Shown here piece by piece: positions 1 to 10,262 of a stretch of DNA of 64,000 bases. A program made the translations under genes and the position numbers. The stretch lies in the NCBI GenBank assembly GCA_023525975.1, contig CM042035.1, positions 31,897,001-31,961,000 on the forward strand. The letters run 5' to 3'. Each line of letters opens with the position of its first letter. Positions within the stretch are counted from its first letter, which is position 1. The notes under the pieces were generated by a model. That model had not been told where the DNA came from and ran no database searches. It saw only the letters and a list, made by a program, of their open reading frames with translations. The stretch is from Smallanthus sonchifolius (Eukaryota > Streptophyta > Magnoliopsida > Asterales > Asteraceae).

Positions 1-134
1 AAGGACACAAACTGATCAAATTGATCTTTCCAGTTTGGATAATCACCAAGACTTAACAACTTTGGTGGTTTCTGAGATGTACCAATCTCATTATCATAAT
101 TAAACATATTTGTCACTTGCACCATATTTGCCAT
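1..134 (-). pseudogene. 5' end of SIRE-type gag, element H (runs off window)
   Basis: The reverse strand from 134 down to 1 encodes the first ~44 residues of a Ty1/copia gag, opening with the same MANMVQ start that is seen in full in elements B (7143) and C (27903). Gag proteins of this kind build the cytoplasmic virus-like particle that packages the element RNA. Only the N-terminus is present because the rest lies left of base 1. A PBS and an LTR follow at the expected places, so this is the 5' end of a further SIRE-type copy rather than a stray fragment. It is clearly diverged from B and C. Confidence 0.85.
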
Positions 135-646
135 TTTCAGAAAAATTACTAAGTATTGAACAAGATCACACCTAGGCGAATATAATAAGTTCGCTGCAAG
201 CCTATCAAGAGAACTTGACCCCAAGCGAACTTGTTAAGTTCGCTTAATCAAGTAAATCATATAAGTTTGCCTACTAAGTTCACCTGTAACAGATTTTCAG
301 CACTATGTTCGCCTGCACAGCTGTAAGAACTCAGGAAGATGAGTCTTCAACCCAAACACGAACCAACAGTTGCGAAAATCATCATTTCTCACTGATTTGA
401 TGGAATTTGAAGAAATTGAACCGTAGGATTTAGTATTTCATGATTTAGAACACTTCTATCGGATTAATTTCACCAAAAACACATTTAAATCCACAAATTC
501 AGCCTTAAAATCAACCTCAAGAATTTGAAAACTGGATGAAAGTGAAAACCTGCAAAAATGATCAATTTCTTGCTAAATTGTACACAAATCATCACAAATC
601 ACTCATGAATCACACACAAATCATGAGCGTATGCTCTTATACCACT
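135..646 (-). other. Element H leader with primer-binding site
   Basis: Untranslated leader between the gag start and the LTR. The primer-binding site, complementary to initiator Met-tRNA, is the reverse complement at 633-644 (GCTCTTATACCA). It has one mismatch to the perfect site in element C at 28422-28433. The stretch 165-310 holds several copies of the CGAACTT half-palindrome that is typical of this family. Confidence 0.75.
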
Positions 647-1022
647 TGTAGGTCCACATGACTTCATTACAGATCGATCTCGTGACGTGACGTATAGAAG
701 ACACGGAGTGCGGAATCCAACCGTATCAACGTATGTATACAATAGATGATAGTGGAAACAATAACAATCAACAAGTAAACAATCTTCTCATTGTATTCCA
801 CACAATCACAGAGTTTACAGAAACAGAGCATTCAAAGACTTGTATTTAAACTGAAACTGTAAACTCCTATTTATAGACAAAGTATCTACTATAGGCGAAC
901 TTAATAAGTTCGCCTCTAATGAGACTAGGCGAACTTGCTAAGTTCTCCTCTAGCTGAACTTATAGACAAACTTAGACAAAAACATTAACAAAACATAAAG
1001 ACAATTAGATTCAAACTTTATC
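647..1022 (-). repeat. Truncated 5' LTR of element H
   Basis: Begins TGTAGGTCC, exactly as the element C LTRs do, and stays alignable with them through two GCGAACTT...AAGTTCGC palindromes (893-950) to the ...AAACATAAAGACA segment. The last ~50 bases of the LTR, which should end CCTAACA, are missing. The sequence passes at about 1022-1030 into an unrelated LTR fragment. This is the broken edge of an older SIRE-type insertion. Confidence 0.75.
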
Positions 1023-1029
1023 TCTAGAA

Positions 1030-1487
1030 ATCACCCTAGGACGGCTCTGGATCGTAGAATGACAAGTTAATTCGACAATAGACTCCTTCATGACTTATAA
1101 TTGAAATTAGGTTAGATTTACCGAAATTCCCTTCCCTCGCGTACCGCGAGAGAAACTAGGCCAAGTTTAAGGTACCGCGACATCCAATTTAGTCGGGTGG
1201 GCTTTTTCAAGCCCTCTCGTAGCGCGAGATTTTCCTGCATGGTCTTCGCGTAACGCGAGAAACCTAAAATCCAAGAATTTTGAATTTTTATCTTTTGACT
1301 TCTCTGAGGCCCGTGTATGCTACTATGCTCATGATTTTAAGCTCGTGTTTTCCCGTCCACTTATCATGTTAAACTTGTAGCTCTCATAAACACCAAAGGC
1401 ATATAAAACACACTCGATATACAAAGCTATACGCTTAAAACTAAACAAAACTCAACACTTATACAAGGGATATTTAACCTCACATCA
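1030..1487 (-). repeat. Athila-like LTR fragment (G')
   Basis: Matches, in the same orientation, the LTR at 61396-62504 near the far end of the window. Shared features are several TCGCG-nn-CGCGA palindromes (1136-1262), the run CTTTTGACTTCTCT, and the terminal GGGATATTTAACC...ACATCA. Only the U3 side remains; the part equivalent to 61396-62060 is absent. The few bases after 1487 look like a decayed polypurine tract, so this was a 3' LTR. The Athila assignment rests on the better right-hand copy. Confidence 0.55.
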
Positions 1488-1499
1488 TCGTCCCAATCC

Positions 1500-2722
1500 A
1501 AAAACATTTCTGTCTATGCTCCATCTTCAACCTCCGGGCTAGTTAGCCCTATTCCTCCCCTTCCTTCATTCTAGAAAAGAATGATAGTCAGCCTCGAAAG
1601 ACTGTTTCTGTGGGTGTTTCTGGATCCGGAATATCCGTTAGCCCACCTGTGCTCGCTTCGAATGACGAAATTCTGAAAGTATTCTCCGAAGTAAAGCAGC
1701 AGATGGAACAGCAAAGAAAGACCAATCTATTAATATTCAGAGAGCTTGAAAGAATCAAAGACTCAAAGAAACCGGTGGAAATGACAACTCCATTGCAACC
1801 AAGGGCTTTGAACTTTAACCATCCTGGATATTCGGGGGGTCCATCAGGGAGATTTCCTACCCATGCGGAGTGGAGTCACAACTCTTGGTCCAAATCTGGC
1901 TATCAGTGTTACTACAAGTCAAGATCTTGGATTCACACTGGGATCATCTCTCAGAGATGCCGGCATGGGTAACACATTTAATTGTTTTTCAAATGCTAAC
2001 GAATCTGTGCAGGATACAGGGATCACTCCTTCCATGGCGAAAGAATTGAAGAAGCTGAGAGAGATGATCTCTAGTGTGCCTGGTTTGGTTCAACCTATAC
2101 CCGAGATATCCGCTACTAGCCACAGGACTTCCAGATTCGATCTTCCCATTTGTGATGCTGAGATCCCCAAGCGTTTCCAAACTCCCAACATGAAACTATA
2201 TTACGGGACAACAGATACTGTGGAACATGTGGCGCAATATAGAGAAAGAACAGAGATCAACCCCATTCCCTTGGACCTAAAAAAGGCTTGTTTGTATAAG
2301 GGCTTCGGCTCTACGTTAACTGGATCAGCCTTAAAATGGCTACATAACGTTCCTCGATATTCTATTACTTCATTTGCTCATTTAATTAATCTATTTAACA
2401 ATCAATTCTCTTACAGCAGAACTTTTGAAAGATTGACCAGTGACCTATACAGGGTAATTCAAAATCTTGGGGAATCCCTCTGAGACTATGTCAACAAGTT
2501 TGGTAAAGAATCCCTGGATATCCCGAATCTCGACGTAGCCACAGTAGTCCAAGCCTTCAAAATGGGATTAAGGAAGGATTCTCAGTTTTATGAGGACCTT
2601 GTCATGAATCTTGACGAAGTCAGAAACAGGGCACTAAGGTTCATCAGACTCGAAGACGATAAGAAGATTCAGTAAAGGATGGATGCTCCAACCAGTTATA
2701 GTCAACTTAATCGAAAGACTGA
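1500..2722 (+). pseudogene. Element A gag, N-terminal and core part
   Basis: Decayed gag of the Tat lineage. The N-terminal frame opens near 1610 with a charged, coiled-coil-like stretch (about 1670-1780) and shifts frame near 1870-1900. The conserved gag core spans about 2155-2640 and includes YGTTDTVEHVAQYRER and GSALKWLHNVP. TGA at 2481-2483 and a TAA near 2673 interrupt it. The protein would assemble the particle around the element RNA. Coding stops at 2722 where element C is inserted; the same reading frame resumes at 28911. Confidence 0.85.
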
Positions 2723-2727
2723 GACTG
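2723..2727. repeat. Target-site duplication of element C, left copy
   Basis: GACTG directly before the left LTR. The matching right copy is GATTG at 28906-28910, one base different. Using one copy only, element A's gag frame runs through without interruption. Confidence 0.85.
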
Positions 2728-3197
2728 TGTAGGTCCTCATGGCGCTTCTACGGATCGATCTCGTGATAAGACGTGACGTTAACTCGGAGTGCGGAATCCA
2801 ACGAATCAATGTTTATATGCATAAAAGACAATGTAGACAATCACGTAAATAACCTTCACAATTGTATTCCAAATCACAGTAGAGTTTACAGACTCAATCA
2901 GACTCTGTTATATCTGTTTTTTTCGACTGACTCTGTAAACACATATATATAGACATCTGACCTGCTATAAGTGAACTTATTAAGTTCGCCTCTAACAGAC
3001 TAAGCGAACTTAACAAGTTCGCCTCAGATAGACTTAAGCGAACTTATTAAGTTCGCCTCTGTTAGACCAGGCGAACTTAACAAGTTCGCCTCTAGGTAAA
3101 CTTGCATAAACACTTAGTGACTTTTACATAACAAAAACATAAAGACATAAGATCTAAACTATTACAAGCTTTTGTCATTACAAACTATGTCCTAACA
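2728..3197 (-). repeat. Element C 3' LTR
   Basis: 470 bp, TGTAGG...CCTAACA on the + strand. It holds four copies of the palindrome of type GCGAACTT-NNN-AAGTTCGC (2971-3090). Its partner is 28436-28905. Confidence 0.93.
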
Positions 3198-3208
3198 GAC
3201 TCCCCCTT
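3198..3208 (-). other. Element C polypurine tract
   Basis: Reverse complement AAGGGGGAGTC immediately inside the 3' LTR, the primer site for plus-strand DNA synthesis. It is identical to the tract of element B at 18338-18347. Confidence 0.85.
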
Positions 3209-3229
3209 AACAATAGCTTGATCTTCAGT

Positions 3230-5220
3230 CTTCTGTCTTTATGATGAGCTTTTCCAGTTATCCGGTAGTCTGCTGCCAGCATGCACTCCATATCTTCTGC
3301 ATATCTCCAAAACTCTCTTGTACTGTAATCCTTGTTATTTCCATTCATCAGTGAACATTATCTCATTCTTTTTCAACGTCCTCTGATCTTTCTTTGAAAA
3401 ATTTATAAGATTCATTGCGTCATAAAAACACACAATGACCTTATTGTCTTTATCTTCAATCCTTGCTTCACGAGTATTAACATCAACATACCACCATTTC
3501 ATATTCCCAAGGAAATCTTGAGGAATCTTCTTCAATGGTATCTTGTGTACAGCACGAACTGGTTTATACTTGTACTTCCAGGTCACCTTCCCGGTCTTTT
3601 GATCTACTCTCTTTCTTTTTTGTGGTTTCAGCCTTTCATACTTTCCTGAACTACCTTCTTTCTTGATCAGATTTGCTATCACATCAGCTAAACCATTCTT
3701 GGATCTATTAATAAGCGGCTTTGAAGCTAGACCATTCATTTCACACCTTGGCAAGGTATTGTAATACTTGATCCTCGGCTTTAAGTACTGAACACTGTCA
3801 GATCTTTTAATTGCAAATAATTTTGTATCACCATCATAGAACCAACTTATGATCCTTCCTACACACAGCTCGTTATTCACATATTTCTCTTTCTGAGCAG
3901 GTTGTGCTGGAGACTTGGGTAGCACCTTCATCCAGCTGTTCACTACTTCTTTCCACTGTTCTCTTGTCATCCCTGTATTTCTGTACATCACAGGTTCTTC
4001 ATTAACCTTTGGAGACTCAGTGTGAGTAGTTTCAGTTTCAGCATCTTTATTGGATTGAATATTCTCATCATCAGTATCCATCTTTGAATCAGCAATATCT
4101 TCAAGCAGTGTGACGTCTTCAACAGAGTCCATAGAATCTGTTACTCCTTCATAACTGAATTCAGGAATAACATCATCTTGGATGAATTTATAAGGAACAT
4201 TAAAACCATCACAGTCTTCATAAGTCACTTTCTCTTGACCTTTCTCTATCTCTATCTCCACTATCTCTCCTTCTTCTATTTCATTATCTGACACATCATC
4301 TTCAATGTCATTGAATAACTCATCAATGTCATCAAGACATGCAATCTTTTCAGCTTCTTCTTCCTCAGACTCAGCAAAGAACTCCAATAATAGAATTTCT
4401 TCTTCATTAACACCAGAGGTATCTTTGTTCCCTTCAAGTGATTGTGATGTCGACTCCCCCTGAACTTTAGAAATAGGATCAACGTCAGTGTATTGACGAT
4501 CACCCTCAATATTAACAGAAGGATCCATGTCTTCATCATCACGTCTTTGAATTGACTCTTTGTGACAAGTATCGTGTATCCTCAACTCCCCCTGAGCGTC
4601 AAGACGCTGAACGAGTTTAGACACCAATGCTTGCATGTCAGCTATCTGTTGAGCTTGAGTCTAAATCACCAGCTGCCGTTGTGAATCAGTAGAAACAAGA
4701 GTATTCACCTGTGTTTGTAGAGTAAGCACTTGAGATTCAAGGAAAGTAATCCTTTCAGAATCAGAAGGCTTTGACGGACCAGCTGACAATTGTGGAACTG
4801 AAGTACTTTTAGTAGGAGCAATAATTGGAGGAACAGAAGTTATAACCGGAGATGTATCTTTAGATCTTGGAGGAGTAATAATCAAGGAAGCAACAAAATT
4901 AGCATCCTCTACTCCCTGCGAAGATTGAGCAGCAGCTATAGAAGCAGACATTAACTTTTGAGTCTTTGGATCTGGATTAAAGTCACTATCAGAATCAGTA
5001 CTCTCATCAACCAATGATCTTTTTCCATGTACTGATCCGAAAGGAGGATCCCGAACAGACTTTCTTCTTGGTCATCTGGCTTGAGATTTAATGCGTTTTC
5101 CAGTATTAGCCAGTGGAATAGCAGCTAACCGCTCATAATGATCTGAGGAGAAATCCCTAGATTCATCAGAGTCAGTGCTTTCAGTAACAGGTAATGTCGT
5201 ATCACTTGATCTTGAATGTA
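3230..5220 (-). pseudogene. Element C third ORF, C-terminal part
   Basis: Long ORF downstream of pol, in the position occupied by the env-like ORF of SIRE/Maximus elements. Its function is unknown and I see no signal peptide or fusion peptide. In order this part shows a Ser/Asp-rich stretch, a coiled coil (about 4580-4780, heptad-like LESQVLTLQTQ), a strongly acidic block (about 4230-4420) and a C-terminal domain (about 3340-3990) rich in Lys and aromatic residues, with WYVDVNT and NLINFSKKD. Stops occur at 4661-4663 (TAG, where B has CAG), near 5075 (TGA) and at 3335-3337 (TAA). Homology to B's ORF continues past the last stop to about 3230. Confidence 0.8.
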
Positions 5221-5575
5221 AAAAACTGATATTTTACATAACTAAAAACCAACATTCATTTTATTACCTATTTGTGATTAATTTTGATGTTACCTACAAA
5301 TTGTTGAAGTAACATTAGATGTGACCGAGTGTAGTGGGCTAACGCACACGTACACATATACCAAATGAGGCATTAAACGCCGTGACGGGAGCACCGAAGG
5401 GCGGGGCGTTAGGGGTTTAACGGGCGCGAGGGCAGGTGACTATGTGTATGTTAAGGTGGTCCAATTAGAGATGAAAGTGGGGGCGCCAAGAGAGTGGGGG
5501 CGTTGCCCCACGACACATTATCTTACCATGTTAGTCATCATGAGATGACACATATTAAAATATGTAATAAAATGA
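5221..5575. mobile_element. MITE-like insertion in element C third ORF
   Basis: About 355 bp that interrupt the third ORF: coding similarity stops at about 5575 and resumes at about 5220. The interior is unusually GC-rich for this window (5330-5510). Near each end lie inverted matches: CATTTTATTACCTATTT at 5257-5273, and the reverse complement of AAATATGTAATAAAATG at 5559-5575. I could not settle terminal inverted repeats or a target duplication, so the superfamily and exact edges are open. Confidence 0.5.
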
Positions 5576-6096
5576 ACTAGATTTTTCATCAGTCACCACA
5601 TTCCCTTCAGCTTCATGAATGGGCGAGTTCACAGCATCATCAACGAAATCCTCCATGTTCATTCCTAGATCTTGTTCATGTGCATGAACGACCTCCTCTT
5701 GAACAGGTTCATGAATAGGTATTTCAACCTCAGCTTGTGGAATTGGAACTTGTTCAGGAATAGGAATTTATGGTTGTACGGGAACTTGAGCTTGTTGAAC
5801 TGGAACTTGTTGTTGTATCGGTTGTTGTTGTGGAACTTGTTGTTGTTGTGGTTGCGGTTGTTGTTGTGGAACATTTAACCCTTGAACTTGAGCAATTTCA
5901 TCAGGATGAAACCAGTTGTCATTCGGTGGTGCAACATAATCAGGATTGATTAAGTGACCAAATAAAGGAGTACTAACCGGTATCAATGCGGCATTTTGCT
6001 GTTTCACCTTCGTGCAATCAGTAAAGATACGCTTTGACATCGGAGTCAAAGTTAATCTTATAGGATGTTGTGGAAGATCCGAAATAAGATGATTTA
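5576..6096 (-). pseudogene. Element C third ORF, middle part
   Basis: Continuation of the third ORF between the MITE-like insertion and element B. It encodes the end of the conserved N-terminal domain (DLPQHPIRLTL) and then a long Gln/Pro/Val-rich low-complexity region (about 5705-5880), where a TAA at about 5768 breaks the frame. Element B lacks most of this segment through a deletion. Coding stops at 6092-6096, the target duplication of B, and resumes at 18839. Confidence 0.8.
6092..6096. repeat. Target-site duplication of element B, left copy
   Basis: ATTTA, repeated perfectly at 18839-18843 after the other LTR. Confidence 0.95.
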
Positions 6097-6588
6097 TGTT
6101 AGGACATAGTTTGTAATGACAAAAGCTTGTAATAGTTAGATCTTATGTCTTTATGTTTTTGTTATGTAAATGTCAAAAGTCACTAAGTGTTTTACAATTG
6201 AGCCTAGAGGCGAACTTGTTAAGTTCGCCTGGTCTATCAGAGGCGAACTTAATAAGTTCGCTTAAGTCTAACTGAGGCGAACTTGTTAAGTTCGCTTAAG
6301 CTGTTAGAGGCGAACTTAATAAGTTCGCTTATATCAGGTCAGCTAGCTATATATATGTGTGTTTACAGAGTCAGTCATAACGAACGAATGAGAACTGAAT
6401 AGAACAGAGAAGTCCGATTGAGTCTGTAAACATCATTGTGATTGGAATACGAATTGAGAAGTTTATTTACTTGCTTGTTTTGCTTTGTCTTTTATGCGTA
6501 TAAACGTTGACTCGTTGGATTCCGCACTTCGAGTAAACGTCACGTCTTTTCACGAGATCGATCCGTAGACGCGCCATGGGGACCTACA
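6097..6588 (+). repeat. Element B 5' LTR
   Basis: 492 bp, TGTTAGG...GACCTACA. Four palindromes of the type GCGAACTT-NNN-AAGTTCGC lie at 6209-6330, directly upstream of a TATA-like run (6348-6356), so they sit in U3 where enhancer sites are expected. The 3' LTR partner is 18348-18838. Confidence 0.95.
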
Positions 6589-6590
6589 AG

Positions 6591-6602
6591 TGGTATCAGA
6601 GC
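6591..6602 (+). other. Element B primer-binding site
   Basis: TGGTATCAGAGC two bases after the 5' LTR, complementary to the 3' end of plant initiator Met-tRNA, which primes minus-strand synthesis. Confidence 0.93.
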
Positions 6603-7142
6603 TATTGCTCGTGATTCTTGTTGATTTGAGACGGTTTATAGGCAAATTGACATCAAATTCGACATTTTTGAGTTTTTCATTTCAATGAAGTTTCAAGACT
6701 GATTCAGGACTGATTTTTATGTTTTTAAAGAGGATTATGATGAAATTGATCCGATAGAAAGCTTCTAATTGACAAATTACACAATCCTACGGTCCAATTT
6801 TGTTTAATTTCTTCAATTCAGAGATTTATGATGAATTCAGGATGTTCTTGGTTCGCGACTGTGGTCTGAAGAAGTTCTTGATCAAGATTCTGTTACGGTA
6901 AGCGAACTTGCTGATTTCTGTGCAGGCAAACTTACCAAGCGAACTTGTCAAGTTTGCTTCTCACAGGGTTAAGCGAACTTATTTTAGGCGAACTTAATCA
7001 GATTGTTGATTTCGGATTTAAGCGAACTTATTAAGTTCGCTTCTCATTAAGTTCGCTTGGGTGTATTAGAGGCGAACTTATTATCTTCGCCTGAGTGTAA
7101 AGGTGTTTAGCACTTAGAAATTTTTCAGAAATTTTTTTTTAA
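6603..7142 (+). other. Element B leader with repeated CGAACTT half-palindromes
   Basis: 540-bp untranslated leader. At 6895-7100 it carries about eight GCGAACTT or AAGTTCGC half-sites, some forming full palindromes, repeating the motif of the LTR. This is the region where retroelement RNAs usually hold packaging and dimerisation signals. No ORF of note is present. Confidence 0.75.
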
Positions 7143-10100
7143 ATGGCAAATATGGTTCAAGTCACGAATATGTTCAATTATGACAATGAGATCGGTACAT
7201 CTCAAAAACCTCCGAAGTTGTTGAATCTAGCTGATTATTCTAATTGGAAAGATCGATTTGATCAGTTTGTTTCGTTTACCGATACCAGTTTGTGGATACC
7301 GATTTTGGAAGGATATACGCATCCTACGTATTCATGGATGGGAAAAGATGATGTTCCGAAGCCTGTGTCAGCGTTAACTACTGAAGAAAAGTTATTATTT
7401 GATAGGGAAAAGAAAGCGATGGCTAGTATTTCGATGTCTCTTCCAAAGGAAATATATCACAGTTTTAAACAGTTCAAGTCTTCTCAACAACTGTGGGAAG
7501 CATTACAGAAAAGGTGTGAAGGAAGTTTGGATGTGAAGAAGAGTAGAAAGGAGTTACTAAAGAAGCAGTTCCTGGTCTTTAAACATTTTCAAAACGAATC
7601 CTTGGATGATCTTGCTACAAGATTCTATCATCTTCTTAGTGAACTGGCTAGTGCGTTTGTGGTGTATGAGACTGAGGAAATCAATGATAAATTCTTGGAA
7701 GCTTTACCATCAAAGTTTGATGTGCATACGGTTTTGATCAAAGAAAATATTAAGTACAAAACCATGTCTCTTGAAGAAGTTCTAGGGAAGATTCAGTCGC
7801 ATGACATGAATATGAAGAAGAAAGAGACTAATATGGAGCATATCCAAGATCCCTCAATGTATTTTGCCAAATCTACTGGTAAATCTGGTACTGGAGTGGC
7901 ATTCTTTTCTGGTGATGCTTAAGATTCTTCAAATGATCAGTGTTCTGGAGTTCCAATTTATTCTGGTCATTCAAGCCATTCTGGATTTTCTGCGACTACA
8001 GCTTCAACATCATCTGGATCTCATTTGAATCAGAAAGTTGTTGATGATTATCTTGCTATTTTTCATCTTTCATGGCATCATATGAGAATTTTATTGGAGG
8101 GAAAATACATGATCCTGAGGTTATAGAAGAAGATTTCAGACAGATTGACCCCTGTTGATCTGAAAGAAATGAATATCCAATGGAATATGGCCATGTTGAT
8201 GCGTCAAGCTAAAGATTTCTTGAAGAAAACAGGCAGAAAATATATTGGTTCAAATAGTCGATCTCGTATGGGTTTTGATAAGAGCAAAGTTCGTTGTTAC
8301 AACTGCCAAGAGTATGGTCACTTTGCTAAGGAGTGTGTGAAGCCGAAGGTAGAATTTGATTCTCAAAAGAAGAAGAATATTTTTCAAAACAATCAGCCTA
8401 ACTTTCAGCATAATAGGAATCAATCACATGGTTCATCTGGTAATACAAATCATGCATCTGCTTCATCAGCATTGGTTGCTCAAAACGACGAAAACTATGG
8501 CTGGGGCATTCATCTGGAAGACTTGGTGGGTGCTATGAGTCAGGCTTTCATTGCATAAATTCATTCTGAAAAACCAAGGGAGTCTACTGATGATGAAAGT
8601 TCTAGTGATGATTCATGTGATGGTGATAGTGTTCTAAGCGTTGATGATGAGGTAGAACAAGGGTAGAATATTGATTCTGATATTACATCAGGGGTTGCTG
8701 AGGAGGAAATTGTTCTTACAGAAAATGCTTCAGTTGGTGATGATTCAGAGAATATTCCTATTGCCAAAGTATTCATGGCAGACATGTTTGATCCGTCTAA
8801 GGTAAAAGACTCTGTTTGTCATATTTACTGTTCTAACTGCATTTCTGTTAAAGATAAACTGCAAAAGGTCATGGATGATAACACAAACTTGATTTATGAC
8901 ATGAAATCAATGCATTCAGTTAATCAGAAACTGAAAGATAATGATAAGATGTGCATTAATAGAATTGAGTCTTTGAAAAGAGACTTAAATTCTCTTGGGC
9001 TAAAATACAAAGAGTAGGGTTATCATCTAGATATGGCTTATGCTAAAATAGAAAAACGTAATGAAGTTGTTGCCCAAAAGAATAAAGAAATATCTGACAA
9101 AGAGTTTGAGGTGATCAAAGTTCATCGAAAGTTGGAACAATTTGAAAGTTCTTCAGTTGTTTTGGATTATTTTAACTCAAATGCTGATCCTACTAAGCGT
9201 GTTTCTGGTATTGGATTTATTCCTCCACCGTTTAATGCAAATTATGTGGTGGAACCTGAAACCATAAATGAAGAGGAGATAGATCCAAAAACTGTATTAA
9301 AGGTGAATCCGGTAACTGGGGAGGACATGGTGTATGAGTCTGATTCTGAAGATGATATGTTCGATGAAAAGAAGGTTGAGGGCATTCCAAAAGAAGTGAA
9401 AATTGATGACCCAACAGTTGTTAAAACTGTTACCCGGGATAGATGCATTATGACTGAACCCGAAGAAGTGAAAGTTGTACCAACTAAACTTTCTCCAATC
9501 TTACAGTCAAGTGGGTTTGTTGCGGCTGGTTATCAAAAAGTGAATTCTTCAAAGGTTCCAACACAGACTTATGTTCCAAATAAGCCGATAAACTGTTCGG
9601 GACATTCCTTTAAAGCTTATACCTCTGATGGATTGTCAAATTCAAAGAAAACTTCTTATTTCAGAACTTATCAAGAAAGAAGAGTATGTTTTCATTGTAA
9701 TGAGGCTGGTCATATTCTGATCAATTGTCCTTACAAGAACCAGGGTAAAATGAAGACTGTTCCTTCACAACCGAAAGTGGTGAAGATTCTGAAAAAAAAA
9801 GATGAGGAAACGTCGTCTTCTAGTTTGGAGAAGACTTTGCCTGGTCGATCTTTTGTTAAATCCTCTGGATTTAAACAACAGAATAAATTGAATGCTAAAT
9901 CTTTTGTATGCAAAGAGAAGCTTGAGATTCCTAATGTAGGAATTTCAAAAGATTATCATCAGGAAGTTAAATTGTCTAGACCTCAAAGGAGAAGAAGAAA
10001 CAGAAAATTAAAGAAAATTTTGGAAACATCCGAATCTGACAATAATATATCAAATAATGTTTTTCAAAATAATAAAAATGGATCTTCTTTGAAAAAGTCT

Positions 10101-10223
10101 GATTGTCAAACTTCAGTTCCAAAAGTGAATGATAAGATTGATTGTAAATTACAAGAAGTTGTTTATTTTGATCAATCTGGACGACCCAAGACCACGATGG
10201 CTTGGGTTCCGATTTCTAACTGA
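7143..10223 (+). pseudogene. Element B gag (SIRE-type, two CCHC knuckles)
   Basis: Starts ATG at 7143. The N-terminal copia gag domain spans residues 1-230, with WKDRFDQFV, the conserved SMSLPKE helix and the FLEALPSKFD segment. A first zinc knuckle CYNCQEYGHFAKEC lies at about 8295-8336, a coiled coil at about 8830-9170, a second knuckle CFHCNEAGHILINC at about 9690-9730, and a Lys/Arg-rich tail. All parts lie in one frame, but that frame has TAA at 7920 and 8556, TAG at 8664 and 9015, and two compensating frameshifts (about 8060 and 8150). It ends with TGA at 10221. The TAA at 8556 and the final TGA are also present in element C. Confidence 0.9.
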
Positions 10224-10241
10224 TTCTCGTTTTTTATGTAG
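10216..10241 (+). promoter_or_regulatory. Possible 3' splice site at the gag-pol boundary
   Basis: gag and pol are in the same frame, separated by TGA (10221) and TAG (10239). Around them are CTAAC (10216-10220), a T-rich tract and TGTAG/G, which together resemble a branch point and splice acceptor 22 nt apart. The same arrangement occurs in element C (24828-24853). I could not identify the donor; an intron would need a length divisible by three. Confidence 0.35.
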
Positions 10242-10262
10242 GGACAACCAAGGAGGACTATC

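Noticed and set aside
5665..5878. Asn/His/Phe-rich and Leu/Trp-rich ORFs on both strands
   Set aside because: They are other-frame shadows of the Gln-rich CAA repeat in the third ORF of element C.
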